64,000 nucleotides of DNA. Origin: a bacterium. Its GTDB lineage: Bacteria > Bdellovibrionota > Bdellovibrionia > Bdellovibrionales > Bdellovibrionaceae. The notes under the pieces are model-generated. The model saw nothing but the letters and a program-made list of their open reading frames with translations, had not been told where the DNA came from and searched no databases. How positions within the stretch are numbered: the stretch's first letter is position 1; every line of letters starts with the position of its first letter. The DNA lies in contig JAIELP010000001.1 in NCBI GenBank assembly GCA_019752925.1, forward strand, positions 124,001 through 188,000, written 5' to 3'. Both the position numbers and the translations under genes were made by a program. This document shows positions 15,131 through 24,489 of the stretch, piece after piece.

Positions 15131-15649
15131 CTAGTTTCTTAAAACGTAAATATCAGAATAGTTACGTCCTAACTCATCAGCGTCCATTCCGTAACCTACA
15201 ACATAACGGTCTTCAATTGTTTTACCGATGTAATCAGCACGAATAGGTAATTCGCGGCGGGCTGGCTTATCTAGTAAAGTAACAATTTTAAGTGAAGCTG
15301 GGTGCGAAGCTAACAAGCGGCTTTTTAAGAAACTGAGAGTGCGTGCTGTATCGATAACTTCTTCAATGATGATTACATCTTTGCCTGTGATATTGATGGT
15401 GATGTCTTTCGTCATGCGGATAGCTCCGCCTTTTTCAGTTGATTGTACGTAAACGAAATCCACTTGCTGCATTAATCCAACTTTTCTCATTAAATCTGCC
15501 GCAAAGTGAATTGAACCACGTAACGGACATATAAAAATAATTTCTTTACCTTCGTAATCGTTTTCAATTTGTGTAGCTAATTTAGAAACTAATTTTGAGA
15601 TATCTTCTTTTGATAAAAATGATGTCATTTCATCTTTAATTTGAGCCAT
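15131..15649 (-). CDS. hpt: Hypoxanthine phosphoribosyltransferase
   Basis: 172 residues, normal length. It converts hypoxanthine or guanine plus PRPP to IMP or GMP in purine salvage (cytoplasm). The PRPP motif is DVIIIEEVIDTARTL (91-105); the usual ED pair is EE here and the following DTG is DTA. The PLRGS loop (42-46) and a C-terminal purine-recognition segment (IEDRYVVGYGMD) are present. Salvage of prey purines fits a predatory lifestyle. It is the third gene of bamD-TPR-hpt, 12 bases after the TPR gene. Confidence 0.9.
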   Translation of the reverse strand: MAQIKDEMTSFLSKEDISKLVSKLATQIENDYEGKEIIFICPLRGSIHFAADLMRKVGLMQQVDFVYVQSTEKGGAIRMTKDITINITGKDVIIIEEVIDTARTLSFLKSRLLASHPASLKIVTLLDKPARRELPIRADYIGKTIEDRYVVGYGMDADELGRNYSDIYVLRN

Positions 15650-15661
15650 AAAAATTCTTTC

Positions 15662-16384
15662 TTATATCGTGAGTGTTGTAACACCTGCAGCTTGGGCCAT
15701 TTTTAAATAGCGTATGGCTTCAGTGTTTTTAGGTTCATAACGTAAAATATTCTCCCACTGATCAACCGCTTCGGCAATATGATGAGAGTTGTATAAAATT
15801 AATCCAAGCTTCAGTCTAGGCGAAGCGAGTCTTGGGTCGGCTTGTAAAAGAGATTTCAACTCTTTGATAGCTTTATCTTTTTGACCCGCCTGTACATAAC
15901 ATTCACTTAAACGCAGAATTAAATCTACTTTTTTGACTGATAAAGAAATCGCTTTTAAATACTGTTCAGCACTTTCTTCAAAGCGTTTAAACTGTAAATA
16001 CATATCAGCTAGCTCAGCATGTTTAGACGCAAATTTTTCATTAACATTAGGCTCAACACTTTGTTTTTTTGCATCCAACTGAGCTTTGGCTTGGTCAAAA
16101 ATTCTGCGAGCATCGTCATAACGGCCGATATCATTTAAAATAATTGAAAGCCCTACGGCAGCATCTGTATAGCTTGGCTCAATTTCTAAAGCTTTTTTAA
16201 AAGTTGAAATCGCTTTATTGAATTTTCCTTGATCGTAGTAAATAGTTGCCAGCATTTGCAAAACTTCAGGGTTTTTTGAATTCAACAAAGTTGGCTGATT
16301 TAACAAGGGTTCTGCGGTTGCGTAGTCGCCCTCGATAAATGCCGCTCTAGCTTCGTCAATTAGCTGCTGAGAAAATGATTTCAT
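15662..16384 (-). CDS. TPR-repeat protein
   Basis: 240 residues built of about six tetratricopeptide repeats. Examples are NPEVLQMLATIYYDQGKFNKAI, EPSYTDAAVGLSIILNDIGRY, LADMYLQFKRFEESAEQYLKA and LGLILYNSHHIAEAV. No signal peptide or membrane helix, so it is probably a cytoplasmic scaffold. It overlaps bamD by ATGA (16381-16384), so it is translationally coupled to it. Function of this partner is not known to me. Confidence 0.8.
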   Translation of the reverse strand: MKSFSQQLIDEARAAFIEGDYATAEPLLNQPTLLNSKNPEVLQMLATIYYDQGKFNKAISTFKKALEIEPSYTDAAVGLSIILNDIGRYDDARRIFDQAKAQLDAKKQSVEPNVNEKFASKHAELADMYLQFKRFEESAEQYLKAISLSVKKVDLILRLSECYVQAGQKDKAIKELKSLLQADPRLASPRLKLGLILYNSHHIAEAVDQWENILRYEPKNTEAIRYLKMAQAAGVTTLTI

Positions 16385-17121
16385 TCTAACCCCCGCTTAA
16401 TTTCTTTTGCTTCATCTGATTCAGGAAATTTTGAAAGTAACATGTCTGTATAAGTTTTTTGACTTTCTCTATCATCCATTTTCATCGAGCTTTTTATGGC
16501 TCCTAGTAATGAGCGAGGTTGGTATCCAAAATCAGGATATTTTTTATAAGAACTTACATAGCGCAATAGCGCGGAGTCGTACTGTTCATGCTTAAAATAA
16601 AAATCAGCAATATAAAGTTCTTTTTCATTCAGCATAGTGAAAGCTTTGCGGCGGTTTTCTTGAGCTTCCATATAATATTCTGATTTAGGGTATTTTTTAA
16701 TAAGTTCGTTGAAACTATAAATAGCGTCGTTAGCTAAAATTATATCACGATCAATAGTTTCCGGAAGCTGCATAAAGTAACTCATGCCGATACGGAAAAT
16801 AACATAATCTATTTTAGGATGTTTTGGGTGAAGTTCGCGGAAGTTTTGATAGCTGATTTGAGCTTCAACATAATCTTCGCTTTTGTAATGAACGTTGGCG
16901 ATCGAAAGCTCAGCCTCAGTTGCAAAAGCAATATAAGGAAATTTATTTTTAACGTCGTTGTATCTCTGAATAGCGACTTGGTAGCGATCTTTTTCTTCAA
17001 ACTCTTTTGCGATATTAAAAGCTTCTTCGGCTGTTTCAGGTTTTTTATCAGAACTGGCACAAGAAAATACAGAAATTGAAAATAGAAAAATAAATAATAA
17101 TTTCAAGATCTTAACTGTCAT
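16381..17121 (-). CDS. bamD: Outer-membrane assembly lipoprotein BamD
   Basis: I chose ATG 17121, with AGGTG 7 bases upstream, over an in-frame GTG at 17130. The 246-residue product has a lipoprotein signal (LLFIFLFSISVFS, then Cys) and five TPR-like repeats with the family's pattern (AEEAFNIAKEFEEKDRYQVA, YVEAQISYQNFRELHPKHPK, FNELIKKYPKSEYYMEA). BamD binds BamA at the periplasmic face of the outer membrane and is essential for beta-barrel insertion. Length matches E. coli BamD. First gene of a three-gene operon. Confidence 0.9.
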   Translation of the reverse strand: MTVKILKLLFIFLFSISVFSCASSDKKPETAEEAFNIAKEFEEKDRYQVAIQRYNDVKNKFPYIAFATEAELSIANVHYKSEDYVEAQISYQNFRELHPKHPKIDYVIFRIGMSYFMQLPETIDRDIILANDAIYSFNELIKKYPKSEYYMEAQENRRKAFTMLNEKELYIADFYFKHEQYDSALLRYVSSYKKYPDFGYQPRSLLGAIKSSMKMDDRESQKTYTDMLLSKFPESDEAKEIKRGLE

Positions 17122-17205
17122 TAAATACACCTGTTTTTAGCTCTTAAAAAGATAAAACCCGAATGGAGAATCGAAGTCAAAGTGATTTACTTCAGACTGT
17201 GTTAT

Positions 17206-18087
17206 TTACTCAGTTTTTTGCTCAAAAGATAAGCTTAAAATTTCGAGCTGAGTTTTGTTAATCCATCCGGCGAAAGCTCCGGGATAACGTATTTGAAAAT
17301 AACCTTGATCAAACTTTAAAACTTCTAATTCTAACCCGGCTTGAGCTTCAAAAATAACCGGCTTATTTTCCCCTGGTGCTGTTTGTACTTGAGCTGTATC
17401 TGCAATCACAATTGCCCGTGGTGTGCTGCTATCTAAATAGCGAACGTAAGTAATTGAAATAATTAATAAACTTACAATTATCGCTATATAAATAGGCCAT
17501 TTTGGAGCTTTTAAAAAATTTTCGGCTAGTTGATTTTTTTTATTGGTTAAAAACGCCTTTAAAGCCAACCAAACTGTAACAAAAATTAAGACCAAACTTA
17601 AAAGTATCCAAGCATCTAAAGGCAGCTTTGAAACTTCTTTTTTCAAATAGTCATAGGATGATATTTGGCGAGCAACTACTGGAACTTCAAATTTTTTGGA
17701 GAAAACTTCCAATGACTCACGGGCTAATTGGTTTCCCGGATTTAAAACCACAGCTTTTTTAGACCAAGCATAGGCTTTTAAGTAGTCCGTCTTCTCAAAC
17801 GCTATAGTCGACATATTGTGATACACAACAGATGCCTGAGAACTGTTCATTTGAACAAGGCTTTGGTCGAGTAATTTTTGGTATGTGGTTAAAGACTCAT
17901 CCCAATTTTTTTGCTGTTGCAGCGAAAGAGCCTGATCAAACAACTGTGTGTAGCTAGAGTTGCTGGCAGGTGTTGTATTTTCAGCGCTGTTTGCGGTGCT
18001 TTCGTTTTCTTGCGGCATATAGCCAAAGTCTACAAACAAGCGCTCTTCGTTGTCACGCACTAGTGCAGCGATGTAAGATAATTGCAT
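17206..18087 (-). CDS. TPR, membrane-spanning, SH3-domain protein (BatE-like)
   Basis: 293 residues. Two TPR-like motifs (FDQALSLQQQKNWDESLTTY; VVYHNMSTIAFEKTDYLKAY) come first, then two membrane helices (DAWILLSLVLIFVTVWLALKA and WPIYIAIIVSLLIISITYV). The C-terminal bacterial SH3-like domain is exported (IADTAQVQTAPGENKPVIFE, GYFQIRYPGAFAGWINK). TPR plus SH3 recalls BatE of Bacteroides-type aerotolerance operons, but no BatA/B/D lies nearby. No N-terminal signal, so either the TPR part is cytoplasmic or the true start lies elsewhere. Weak ribosome-binding site. Confidence 0.65.
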   Translation of the reverse strand: MQLSYIAALVRDNEERLFVDFGYMPQENESTANSAENTTPASNSSYTQLFDQALSLQQQKNWDESLTTYQKLLDQSLVQMNSSQASVVYHNMSTIAFEKTDYLKAYAWSKKAVVLNPGNQLARESLEVFSKKFEVPVVARQISSYDYLKKEVSKLPLDAWILLSLVLIFVTVWLALKAFLTNKKNQLAENFLKAPKWPIYIAIIVSLLIISITYVRYLDSSTPRAIVIADTAQVQTAPGENKPVIFEAQAGLELEVLKFDQGYFQIRYPGAFAGWINKTQLEILSLSFEQKTE

Positions 18088-18119
18088 TCAAAATTCAGTT
18101 CTAAACGAAAGGTGCTTTT

Positions 18120-19541
18120 ATGTTATCAGTTTTTAAAAATGCATTAACCAAGGTAGCCAACTCTGACGAATCTTTAATTGGAAGAAAAATCGAAAACGAT
18201 CCTGTTGTTGAAAGTTTGGTTTCAGATTTAGTTGATGAAGTTACGGCTCACAACAGTTCTTTAGATACTGTTCGTAAAGCGCAACTCCATTTAGTTGAAA
18301 GTGCAAAAAAGAAAATTGACCACATCGGCGTACTGCGTGGCCGTCCACTTTATCACAATTACATCGGCACAGGCGCAGGTCGCGGAGTTTTTGTTGAGCT
18401 TGAAGATGGAAGTGTAAAATTAGATTTAATTAATGGTATCGGTATTCACATTATGGGTCACAGTAATCCACGCGTGATGAAAGCAGCCGTTCGTGGTGCT
18501 TTGTCTGACGTAGTAATGCAGGGAAATATCCAACCCAATGTTGATTACGTCAGATTAACTGAAAAATTAGTTCAGATCGCAGGCCGTAAAAGTCGTTTGA
18601 AACATGCCTGGTTTTCAACTTGTGGAACTATGGCCAACGAAAACGCCCTAAAAATGGCACGCCAAAAAAATTCTCCAGCTAAATATGTTTTCGCAATGAA
18701 AAATGCATTTGCCGGTCGTTCAACAATGATGGCAGAAGTAACTGATAACCCAGCCTACAAGCAGGGTTTGCCTGAGTACAATGAAGTTTTAAGAATTCCG
18801 AACTACGATAAAAAAGATCCACAAAGTTCTGAAAAAGCTCTGCAAACAATGAAAGATCTTTATGCTAAACATCAAGGGCAGGTAGCGTGCTTTGTATTTG
18901 AACCGATGTTAGGTGAGGGCGGATTTGTTCCAACGCCTCGCGAATTTTATTTACCGATGCTTGAATTCTGTAAGCAAAATAAAATTGCGGTTTGGGCTGA
19001 CGAAGTTCAAACTTTTGCGCGTACAGGCGAGTTTTTTGCTTTTGAAACAATGGGTTTAGGTCAGTACATCGACATCGTAACAATTGCAAAAACAGTTCAA
19101 TTAGGCGCAACTCTATACACTGAAGAATACAATCCTAAGCCGGGCTTAATTGCCGGAACTTTCTCTGGCGGCAGTTCTTCAATGACTGCGGGCCTTGAAA
19201 TTCTTGAAATGCTTGAAGAAGGCTATTTAGGTTCTAACGGACGCATCGTCCAAATTCATAATCGTTTTATTGATGGACTTAATGCCCTGAATGAAGGCGC
19301 TTGCAAAGGCTTGGTTAAAGACGCAGGCGGAATGGGATTGATGATTGCATTCACTCCATTTGAAGGAAAAAAAGAACAGGCTGAAGCGCTTGTTAAAAAA
19401 CTTTTCAATAACGGATTAATTGCATTCACTTGCGGTAAAGATCCTGTTCGTATCCGATTTTTAGTTCCGGCTGTGATTGAAGATCTTGAAATTGATCTAG
19501 CTCTTCAGATTGTTGAAAAAACAATGTTGGAAGGAATTTAA
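18120..19541 (+). CDS. Class III PLP aminotransferase, first gene of the Ast-type operon
   Basis: 473 residues; a class III aminotransferase with PLP-contact Asp294 (WADEVQTFARTG), Schiff-base Lys324 (VTIAKTVQLGA) and phosphate-binding CGTMANENALK (168-178). It is longer than AstC/ArgD (~400) through an N-terminal extension, closer in size to lysine or other omega-aminotransferases. In this operon the job of AstC, N-succinylornithine to N-succinylglutamate semialdehyde with 2-oxoglutarate as acceptor, is the natural inference; a 4-aminobutyrate or lysine role is not excluded. AAAGGTG Shine-Dalgarno before the ATG. The M20 gene begins 2 bases after its stop. Confidence 0.85.
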   Translation: MLSVFKNALTKVANSDESLIGRKIENDPVVESLVSDLVDEVTAHNSSLDTVRKAQLHLVESAKKKIDHIGVLRGRPLYHNYIGTGAGRGVFVELEDGSVKLDLINGIGIHIMGHSNPRVMKAAVRGALSDVVMQGNIQPNVDYVRLTEKLVQIAGRKSRLKHAWFSTCGTMANENALKMARQKNSPAKYVFAMKNAFAGRSTMMAEVTDNPAYKQGLPEYNEVLRIPNYDKKDPQSSEKALQTMKDLYAKHQGQVACFVFEPMLGEGGFVPTPREFYLPMLEFCKQNKIAVWADEVQTFARTGEFFAFETMGLGQYIDIVTIAKTVQLGATLYTEEYNPKPGLIAGTFSGGSSSMTAGLEILEMLEEGYLGSNGRIVQIHNRFIDGLNALNEGACKGLVKDAGGMGLMIAFTPFEGKKEQAEALVKKLFNNGLIAFTCGKDPVRIRFLVPAVIEDLEIDLALQIVEKTMLEGI

Positions 19542-19543
19542 TT

Positions 19544-20893
19544 TTGAATTTTGTCGACACTTGTCGAAAATTAATTTCTTTAGATAGTAGTCCTACGAGT
19601 TCCAATGTGGAAGTTGTAAATTACTTGGCGGGTCTTGCTGAAGCTGCGGGGCTAGATGTTGAATTAATTCACGAAGTACAAAATGGAATAAATCAGGCTA
19701 ATATTATTGTTCGTACCGAAAAATTCAAACCAGGTGATAACGAATTTTTACTGCAAACTCATCTCGACACAGTGGACCCTGGCAGCTTTTCTTTATGGAA
19801 AAAAAATGATTTTAACCCTTATGATGCAGTTATTGAGGATGGAAAGATATTCGGCTTAGGCGCTGCGGAAGTTAAGCTTGATTTTCTATGTAAACTTAAT
19901 GCACTAGCCGCATCAAAAAACAAAAAATTCAACTCACTAAAACCTGTTCTTATAGGCACTTTCGGGGAAGAAACCGGAATGCAAGGCGCGCTGAAGTTAA
20001 TTCGAAAAAATAAAATTAATGCGAAGTACGCTTTAATTGGCGAAGCAAGTGATTTAAAAATTATTCAGGCTGCAAAAGGTTATGCAGTAGTTGAAATCAG
20101 AATTCCTATCAGTGAGCATGAAAGAAAATATAAAATTTCACGTGATCAAGCTGAGTCAGCAACTACTCAGACAAAACTTTTTGCAGGAAAGTCGGCGCAC
20201 TCTTCAACGCCGCACTTAGGTGATAATGCTATTCAAAAAATGCTCGAGTTTTTGCAGAAGATGCCCGAAAATATGGTGCTGGTTGAGGCTGATGGCGGTA
20301 CACGTTTTAATATGATTCCGAGTCAGGCTATGGTGGAACTTGAAATGGTTTCACATGTGCAGGATTTATGTTTGGCCAAACTTAATAAAATTTATCGCGT
20401 TTTACAAGAAGTTGAAAGCGACATGAAACAATTTCAAGATGCGGAATTTGAGCCTAATTTTTCTACTTTAAGTGTAGGGTTAATCAGAACATTTGAAGAT
20501 AGCTTAATGCTAGGCGGCTCGTGCCGTATATTGCCGAATATCACGCAGGAACAATACGAAGCATGGATGAATAAAATTCAGAAAGTATGTGAAGAGTGCG
20601 GAGCCGTTTTCAGAGTTACTGACTATAAAAGACCTTTCAGAACCAATGAAAATTCGGTCTTGATTAAAACTGCACAAAGCGTTTTAGAGAAGATGAATCT
20701 TGACTCAAAGTGCAAAACTCTTGCGTCAACAAACGAGGCAAGCCTTTTTACGCGACTTAATATTGAGTGTATCTGTATAGGGGCGGGTGTTCGTGAAGGA
20801 AATGTACATACACCCACCGAACATGTTAAAATTGAAGATCTCGAAAAAGCGACCCATTTTTATGAACAAATGGTCGAAAGGTTTTGTTTATGA
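19544..20893 (+). CDS. M20 metallo-amidohydrolase (ArgE/DapE type), candidate desuccinylase
   Basis: Start is TTG 19544 after GGAAGGA. 449 residues. The M20 metal and catalytic set is mostly present: H73-x-D75 in THLDTV, general base E142-E143 in GTFGEETG, and terminal His in GNVHTPTEHV. The metal-bridging Asp, normally in GaaDmK, is Glu here (GLGAAEVK, E109). M20 enzymes remove acyl groups from amino acids (acetylornithine, succinyl-diaminopimelate) or cleave dipeptides. Between an aminotransferase and astA, a role removing succinate from succinylglutamate or succinylornithine is likely; this is inference. It ends in an ATGA overlap with astA. Confidence 0.82.
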   Translation: MNFVDTCRKLISLDSSPTSSNVEVVNYLAGLAEAAGLDVELIHEVQNGINQANIIVRTEKFKPGDNEFLLQTHLDTVDPGSFSLWKKNDFNPYDAVIEDGKIFGLGAAEVKLDFLCKLNALAASKNKKFNSLKPVLIGTFGEETGMQGALKLIRKNKINAKYALIGEASDLKIIQAAKGYAVVEIRIPISEHERKYKISRDQAESATTQTKLFAGKSAHSSTPHLGDNAIQKMLEFLQKMPENMVLVEADGGTRFNMIPSQAMVELEMVSHVQDLCLAKLNKIYRVLQEVESDMKQFQDAEFEPNFSTLSVGLIRTFEDSLMLGGSCRILPNITQEQYEAWMNKIQKVCEECGAVFRVTDYKRPFRTNENSVLIKTAQSVLEKMNLDSKCKTLASTNEASLFTRLNIECICIGAGVREGNVHTPTEHVKIEDLEKATHFYEQMVERFCL

Positions 20894-21918
20894 GTTTTAT
20901 TATAAGAGCTGTTACAAGAGACGATTTGCAGCAATTAACAGACTTAGCTAAGCAGTTTAATTTATTAAATTTGCCTGGTGACAAAAAAGTATTAGCCGAA
21001 AAAATTGCCCGCAGTGAGGCTTCATTTGCTGGTGAACTACCAAAAGATAAATCTGAATATATTTTTGTTGTTGAAGATACTGAAGAAAATATGGTTGTAG
21101 GAAGTTCGCTCATTATCGCGAAACACGGTAACGAAGAAGTTCCTCACTGTTATTTTAAAATTTTAAAGCGCGATCACTTTTCACAGGATTTAGGCTTGGG
21201 TTTTATTCATCAGGTATTGCGTTTTCAAACTGACGCTGACGGTCCTACTGAAATCGGTGGATTATTAGTTGATAAACTTTATCGCCGCCGCCCTGAAAGA
21301 TTAGGAAAGCAAATTTCATTAAGCCGTTTTGTTTACATGGCTTTAAATCCTGAAAGATTCGAAGAACGTATTTTGTGCGAATTGACACCGCCTTTAACAG
21401 AAGAAGGACGCAGTGAATTCTGGGAAGCTTTAGGTCGCAGATTTACAGGTTTGCCTTATCAGGAAGCCGACATGCTTTCGCAAACCAACAAAGAATTTAT
21501 CGAATCACTATTTCCGGAAGAAGATATTTACCTAAGCTTGCTGGATGCAAAAGCCCGCTTGGTTTTAGGCCGGGTTGGCGAAGCTACTAAACCTGCGCAG
21601 CACTTATTAGAAGGTATCGGTTTCGAATACTTAGATGAAGTAGATCCTTTCGACGGCGGTCCGCACTATGGCGCTAAAACCAAAGAAGTTTTACCAATTA
21701 AAATCGGAAAAAAATTAGCTTTAGGCGAATTTAAAGATGCTACTTACAAAAGTAACGGCTTGGTTGGTTTTGGTTCGAATGATTTCAGATGTATTTTAAC
21801 AGCTTACGAAATTCGTGATGGAGTTGTTTCGATTCCGCCTAAATCTCGCGATCTGTTAAAAGCTGAGCTGGATCAAGAAGTATTTGTTACACCTTTTGAT
21901 GGGAGAAAACACTCATGA
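20890..21918 (+). CDS. astA: Arginine/ornithine N-succinyltransferase
   Basis: ATG 20890 overlaps the previous stop (ATGA), preferred over an in-frame TTG at 20884; 342 residues, as in AstA. Family signatures: IIRAVTRDDLQQLTDLAK (GNAT-like N-terminus), GRRFTGLPYQEADMLSQTNK, LLEGIGFEYLDEVDPFDGGP. It transfers succinyl from succinyl-CoA to the alpha-amino group of arginine (or ornithine in some homologues), the entry step of the AST pathway in the cytoplasm. astD follows with an ATGA overlap. Confidence 0.93.
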   Translation: MSFIIRAVTRDDLQQLTDLAKQFNLLNLPGDKKVLAEKIARSEASFAGELPKDKSEYIFVVEDTEENMVVGSSLIIAKHGNEEVPHCYFKILKRDHFSQDLGLGFIHQVLRFQTDADGPTEIGGLLVDKLYRRRPERLGKQISLSRFVYMALNPERFEERILCELTPPLTEEGRSEFWEALGRRFTGLPYQEADMLSQTNKEFIESLFPEEDIYLSLLDAKARLVLGRVGEATKPAQHLLEGIGFEYLDEVDPFDGGPHYGAKTKEVLPIKIGKKLALGEFKDATYKSNGLVGFGSNDFRCILTAYEIRDGVVSIPPKSRDLLKAELDQEVFVTPFDGRKHS

Positions 21919-23420
21919 GTTTAAAACAAGTTACTTTTGATGGAGATTTCATCTCAGGTAAATTTATTAAAAATGAAAAATCAGACGGACAGTTTAAAGA
22001 TATTAGTCCTGCAGATTTAAACGATCATGTAATGACAGTAACTTACCAGTTAGATCATGTAGACAAAGCCTGTAAGGCCGCAAAAGACGCGTACTTACCT
22101 TGGGCCCGTCTTTCGATGAGCGACCGCAAAAACTATTTGCTTAAATTAAGAGACATTTTTGTAGCTCACGAATCACAAATGGCTGAACTTATCGCGCGCG
22201 ATACTGGTAAAGCACTTTGGGACGCAACAACTGAAGCCAAAGCTTTAGCTGCTAAAATTGATATAACTTTAAATGAGTCTATTAAGTTAATTCAGGAAGA
22301 GCGTATTACAAATGCGCTTCCGCAAGTTGATGGAGTTATTCGTCATCGCTCACGTGGTGTTATGGCGGTTATTGGGCCATTTAATTTCCCTGCGCATCTG
22401 CCAAATGGCCACATTATTCCTGCATTGATTGCGGGAAATACAATAGTTTATAAACCTTCGGAGCAAACTCCGGCCGTCGCACAGTTGTATGCTCAAATGG
22501 TTGAAAAAGCTGATTTCCCTGCGGGTGTATTTAATATTGTACACGGAGAGGCTGAAACCGGTCGCAGACTTGTGTCGCACGAATTGATAGATGGAATTTT
22601 ATTTACCGGCTCATATGAAGTGGGTCTTAAAATTAAACAGGAAACTTTAAACCATTACTGGAAAATTTTAGCGCTCGAAATGGGCGGTAAAAATGCAACT
22701 GTAGTTTGGGAAGATGCCGATATTGAAAAAGCTATCTACGAAACTTTAGTAGGTGCCTATATGTCGACCGGGCAAAGATGTTCAGGAACTTCAAGAGTGA
22801 TTTTACACGATAAAATTGCTGATCAATTTACTGAGCGTTTTTATCAGGCCGCAAAAAAATTAACAATCGGTCATTGGTCAAAAAATCCATTTATGGGTCC
22901 GTTGATTAATGGAGCCGCTGTTGAAAAATACATTCGCTTTCAGGAAATGGCCAACCGTGAAAACTGTGAAAGCTTAATGCGTGGTAAATCTTTAGAGTTA
23001 GATTACAAAGGTCACTATGTTACCCCAAGCATTCACTTAGTAAAAAGCTTTGATCCTAATTCGCTTTACCAAAAGACCGAAATTTTCGGCCCAAATGTAG
23101 CCATTTACCGTTCAAGTGATTTTGAAAAAACTTTAGAAATGGTAAACTCTACAGGTTACGGGCTTGCAATGGCTTTGTTTAGTAAAAATAAAGAACTTTA
23201 CGAGACAGCTTTATTAAAAGCGCGCGTAGGTTTGTTAAACTGGAACCGCACAACCAACGGGGCTAGCTCGCGCTTGCCTTTCGGTGGTATGGGTAAATCC
23301 GGTAACGACCGTCCGTCAGCACACTATGCAATCCAGTATTGTACGGTCCCTGTGGCCAGCCTTGAGGATCCAACAACACTTGATAAAACAAAACTATTAC
23401 CCGGGGTAAGTCTTGACTAA
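21915..23420 (+). CDS. astD: Succinylglutamate semialdehyde dehydrogenase
   Basis: 501 residues, aldehyde dehydrogenase superfamily. Catalytic Cys289 (STGQRCSGTSR), general base Glu255 (LALEMGGKNA), Asn157 (IGPFNFPAHLPNGH) and NAD-binding KPSEQTP / FTGSYEVG are all present. It oxidises N-succinylglutamate semialdehyde to N-succinylglutamate with NAD+. Coupled to astA by ATGA overlap. The reading frame overlaps the mltG start by 8 bases. Confidence 0.93.
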   Translation: MSLKQVTFDGDFISGKFIKNEKSDGQFKDISPADLNDHVMTVTYQLDHVDKACKAAKDAYLPWARLSMSDRKNYLLKLRDIFVAHESQMAELIARDTGKALWDATTEAKALAAKIDITLNESIKLIQEERITNALPQVDGVIRHRSRGVMAVIGPFNFPAHLPNGHIIPALIAGNTIVYKPSEQTPAVAQLYAQMVEKADFPAGVFNIVHGEAETGRRLVSHELIDGILFTGSYEVGLKIKQETLNHYWKILALEMGGKNATVVWEDADIEKAIYETLVGAYMSTGQRCSGTSRVILHDKIADQFTERFYQAAKKLTIGHWSKNPFMGPLINGAAVEKYIRFQEMANRENCESLMRGKSLELDYKGHYVTPSIHLVKSFDPNSLYQKTEIFGPNVAIYRSSDFEKTLEMVNSTGYGLAMALFSKNKELYETALLKARVGLLNWNRTTNGASSRLPFGGMGKSGNDRPSAHYAIQYCTVPVASLEDPTTLDKTKLLPGVSLD

Positions 23421-24480
23421 AAAAACTAAAGTGGCCTCTTTTGGCTTTATCAGCATATCTATTGCAGTGGCTTCTGTTATTCTGTTTTTTGGATATCAAT
23501 TATTAAAGGCTCCGGTGAGTTCAGATAAAACCGAAGTGGTTTTTGATGTGAGCCCGGGCACAAGTTTAGCTCAAATCGCTAATGATCTTCAAATTAGGGG
23601 CTTGATCCGCCACTCAAAAGCTTTTCAGGTTTATGCAAAAAGCAAAGGTTTAGCTGCTAAATTTAAAGTGGGCGAATACTCGTTAAATTCTGCAATGACT
23701 CCGGATGAAATTATGAATGTGTTGGTTTCAGGAAAAAGTATTGCCAGAAGTATTACGATTGCCGAAGGTCTAAATATTTTTGATATTGCCGATATTCTTG
23801 AAAAAAATCGCATTGGCACTCGAGATGAATTTTTAAAACTAGTTAATGACCGAATATTTATTAAATCTTTACTAAACGAAGATATAAAAAGCTTAGAGGG
23901 ATATTTATTTCCTGAAACTTATAAAGTTACTAAATTCGAAGGTACTCGTTCAGTTGTTACACAAATGGTAAGCCGCTTTTTATCAGTATGGAAAGAGTTT
24001 GAACCCATTGCTAAGCAAAAAGGTTGGACGCGCAACCAAGTTGTTACTTTTGCCAGTATAGTTGAAAAAGAAACCGGTGCGAGCTTTGAGCGTCCGCTGG
24101 TTTCGTCGGTATTCCACAATCGCATCCAGAAAAAAATGCGTTTACAGACGGATCCAACAATAATGTACGGAATGGCTCTAAAATTAGGAAAAATGCCGAC
24201 GAACATTACTAAAAACGATTTAATTACTCCCGCCCCATACAACAGCTACACGAATGCTGGTTTGCCACCTACGCCTATTTCTAATCCCGGAAAAGAGGCG
24301 ATCAGAGCTACACTTGAGCCCGCACAAACCAACTACTTATTTTTTGTAAGCCAAAATAATGGAACTCATGTGTTTTCTGAAACTGTAGAGCAACACAATA
24401 GAGCAGTTCAGAATTTTCAGTTGAACTCAAAAGCCCGTGAAAACAAATCTTGGCGCGATCTTAAAGATTCAAATAAATAA
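23413..24480 (+). CDS. mltG: Endolytic murein transglycosylase MltG
   Basis: 355 residues from TTG 23413, which lies inside the end of astD; no ATG upstream of the membrane helix exists. N-terminal membrane anchor (FISISIAVASVILFFGYQLL), LysM-like region (VSPGTSLAQIANDLQIRG) and the YceG domain with catalytic Glu218 in ASIVEKETG, plus YNSYTNAGLPPTPISNPG. It cuts nascent glycan strands at the inner membrane and helps set glycan length. Its linkage to the ast genes looks like operon packing rather than function. Confidence 0.92.
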   Translation: MTKKTKVASFGFISISIAVASVILFFGYQLLKAPVSSDKTEVVFDVSPGTSLAQIANDLQIRGLIRHSKAFQVYAKSKGLAAKFKVGEYSLNSAMTPDEIMNVLVSGKSIARSITIAEGLNIFDIADILEKNRIGTRDEFLKLVNDRIFIKSLLNEDIKSLEGYLFPETYKVTKFEGTRSVVTQMVSRFLSVWKEFEPIAKQKGWTRNQVVTFASIVEKETGASFERPLVSSVFHNRIQKKMRLQTDPTIMYGMALKLGKMPTNITKNDLITPAPYNSYTNAGLPPTPISNPGKEAIRATLEPAQTNYLFFVSQNNGTHVFSETVEQHNRAVQNFQLNSKARENKSWRDLKDSNK

Positions 24481-24489
24481 ATTTTAATA

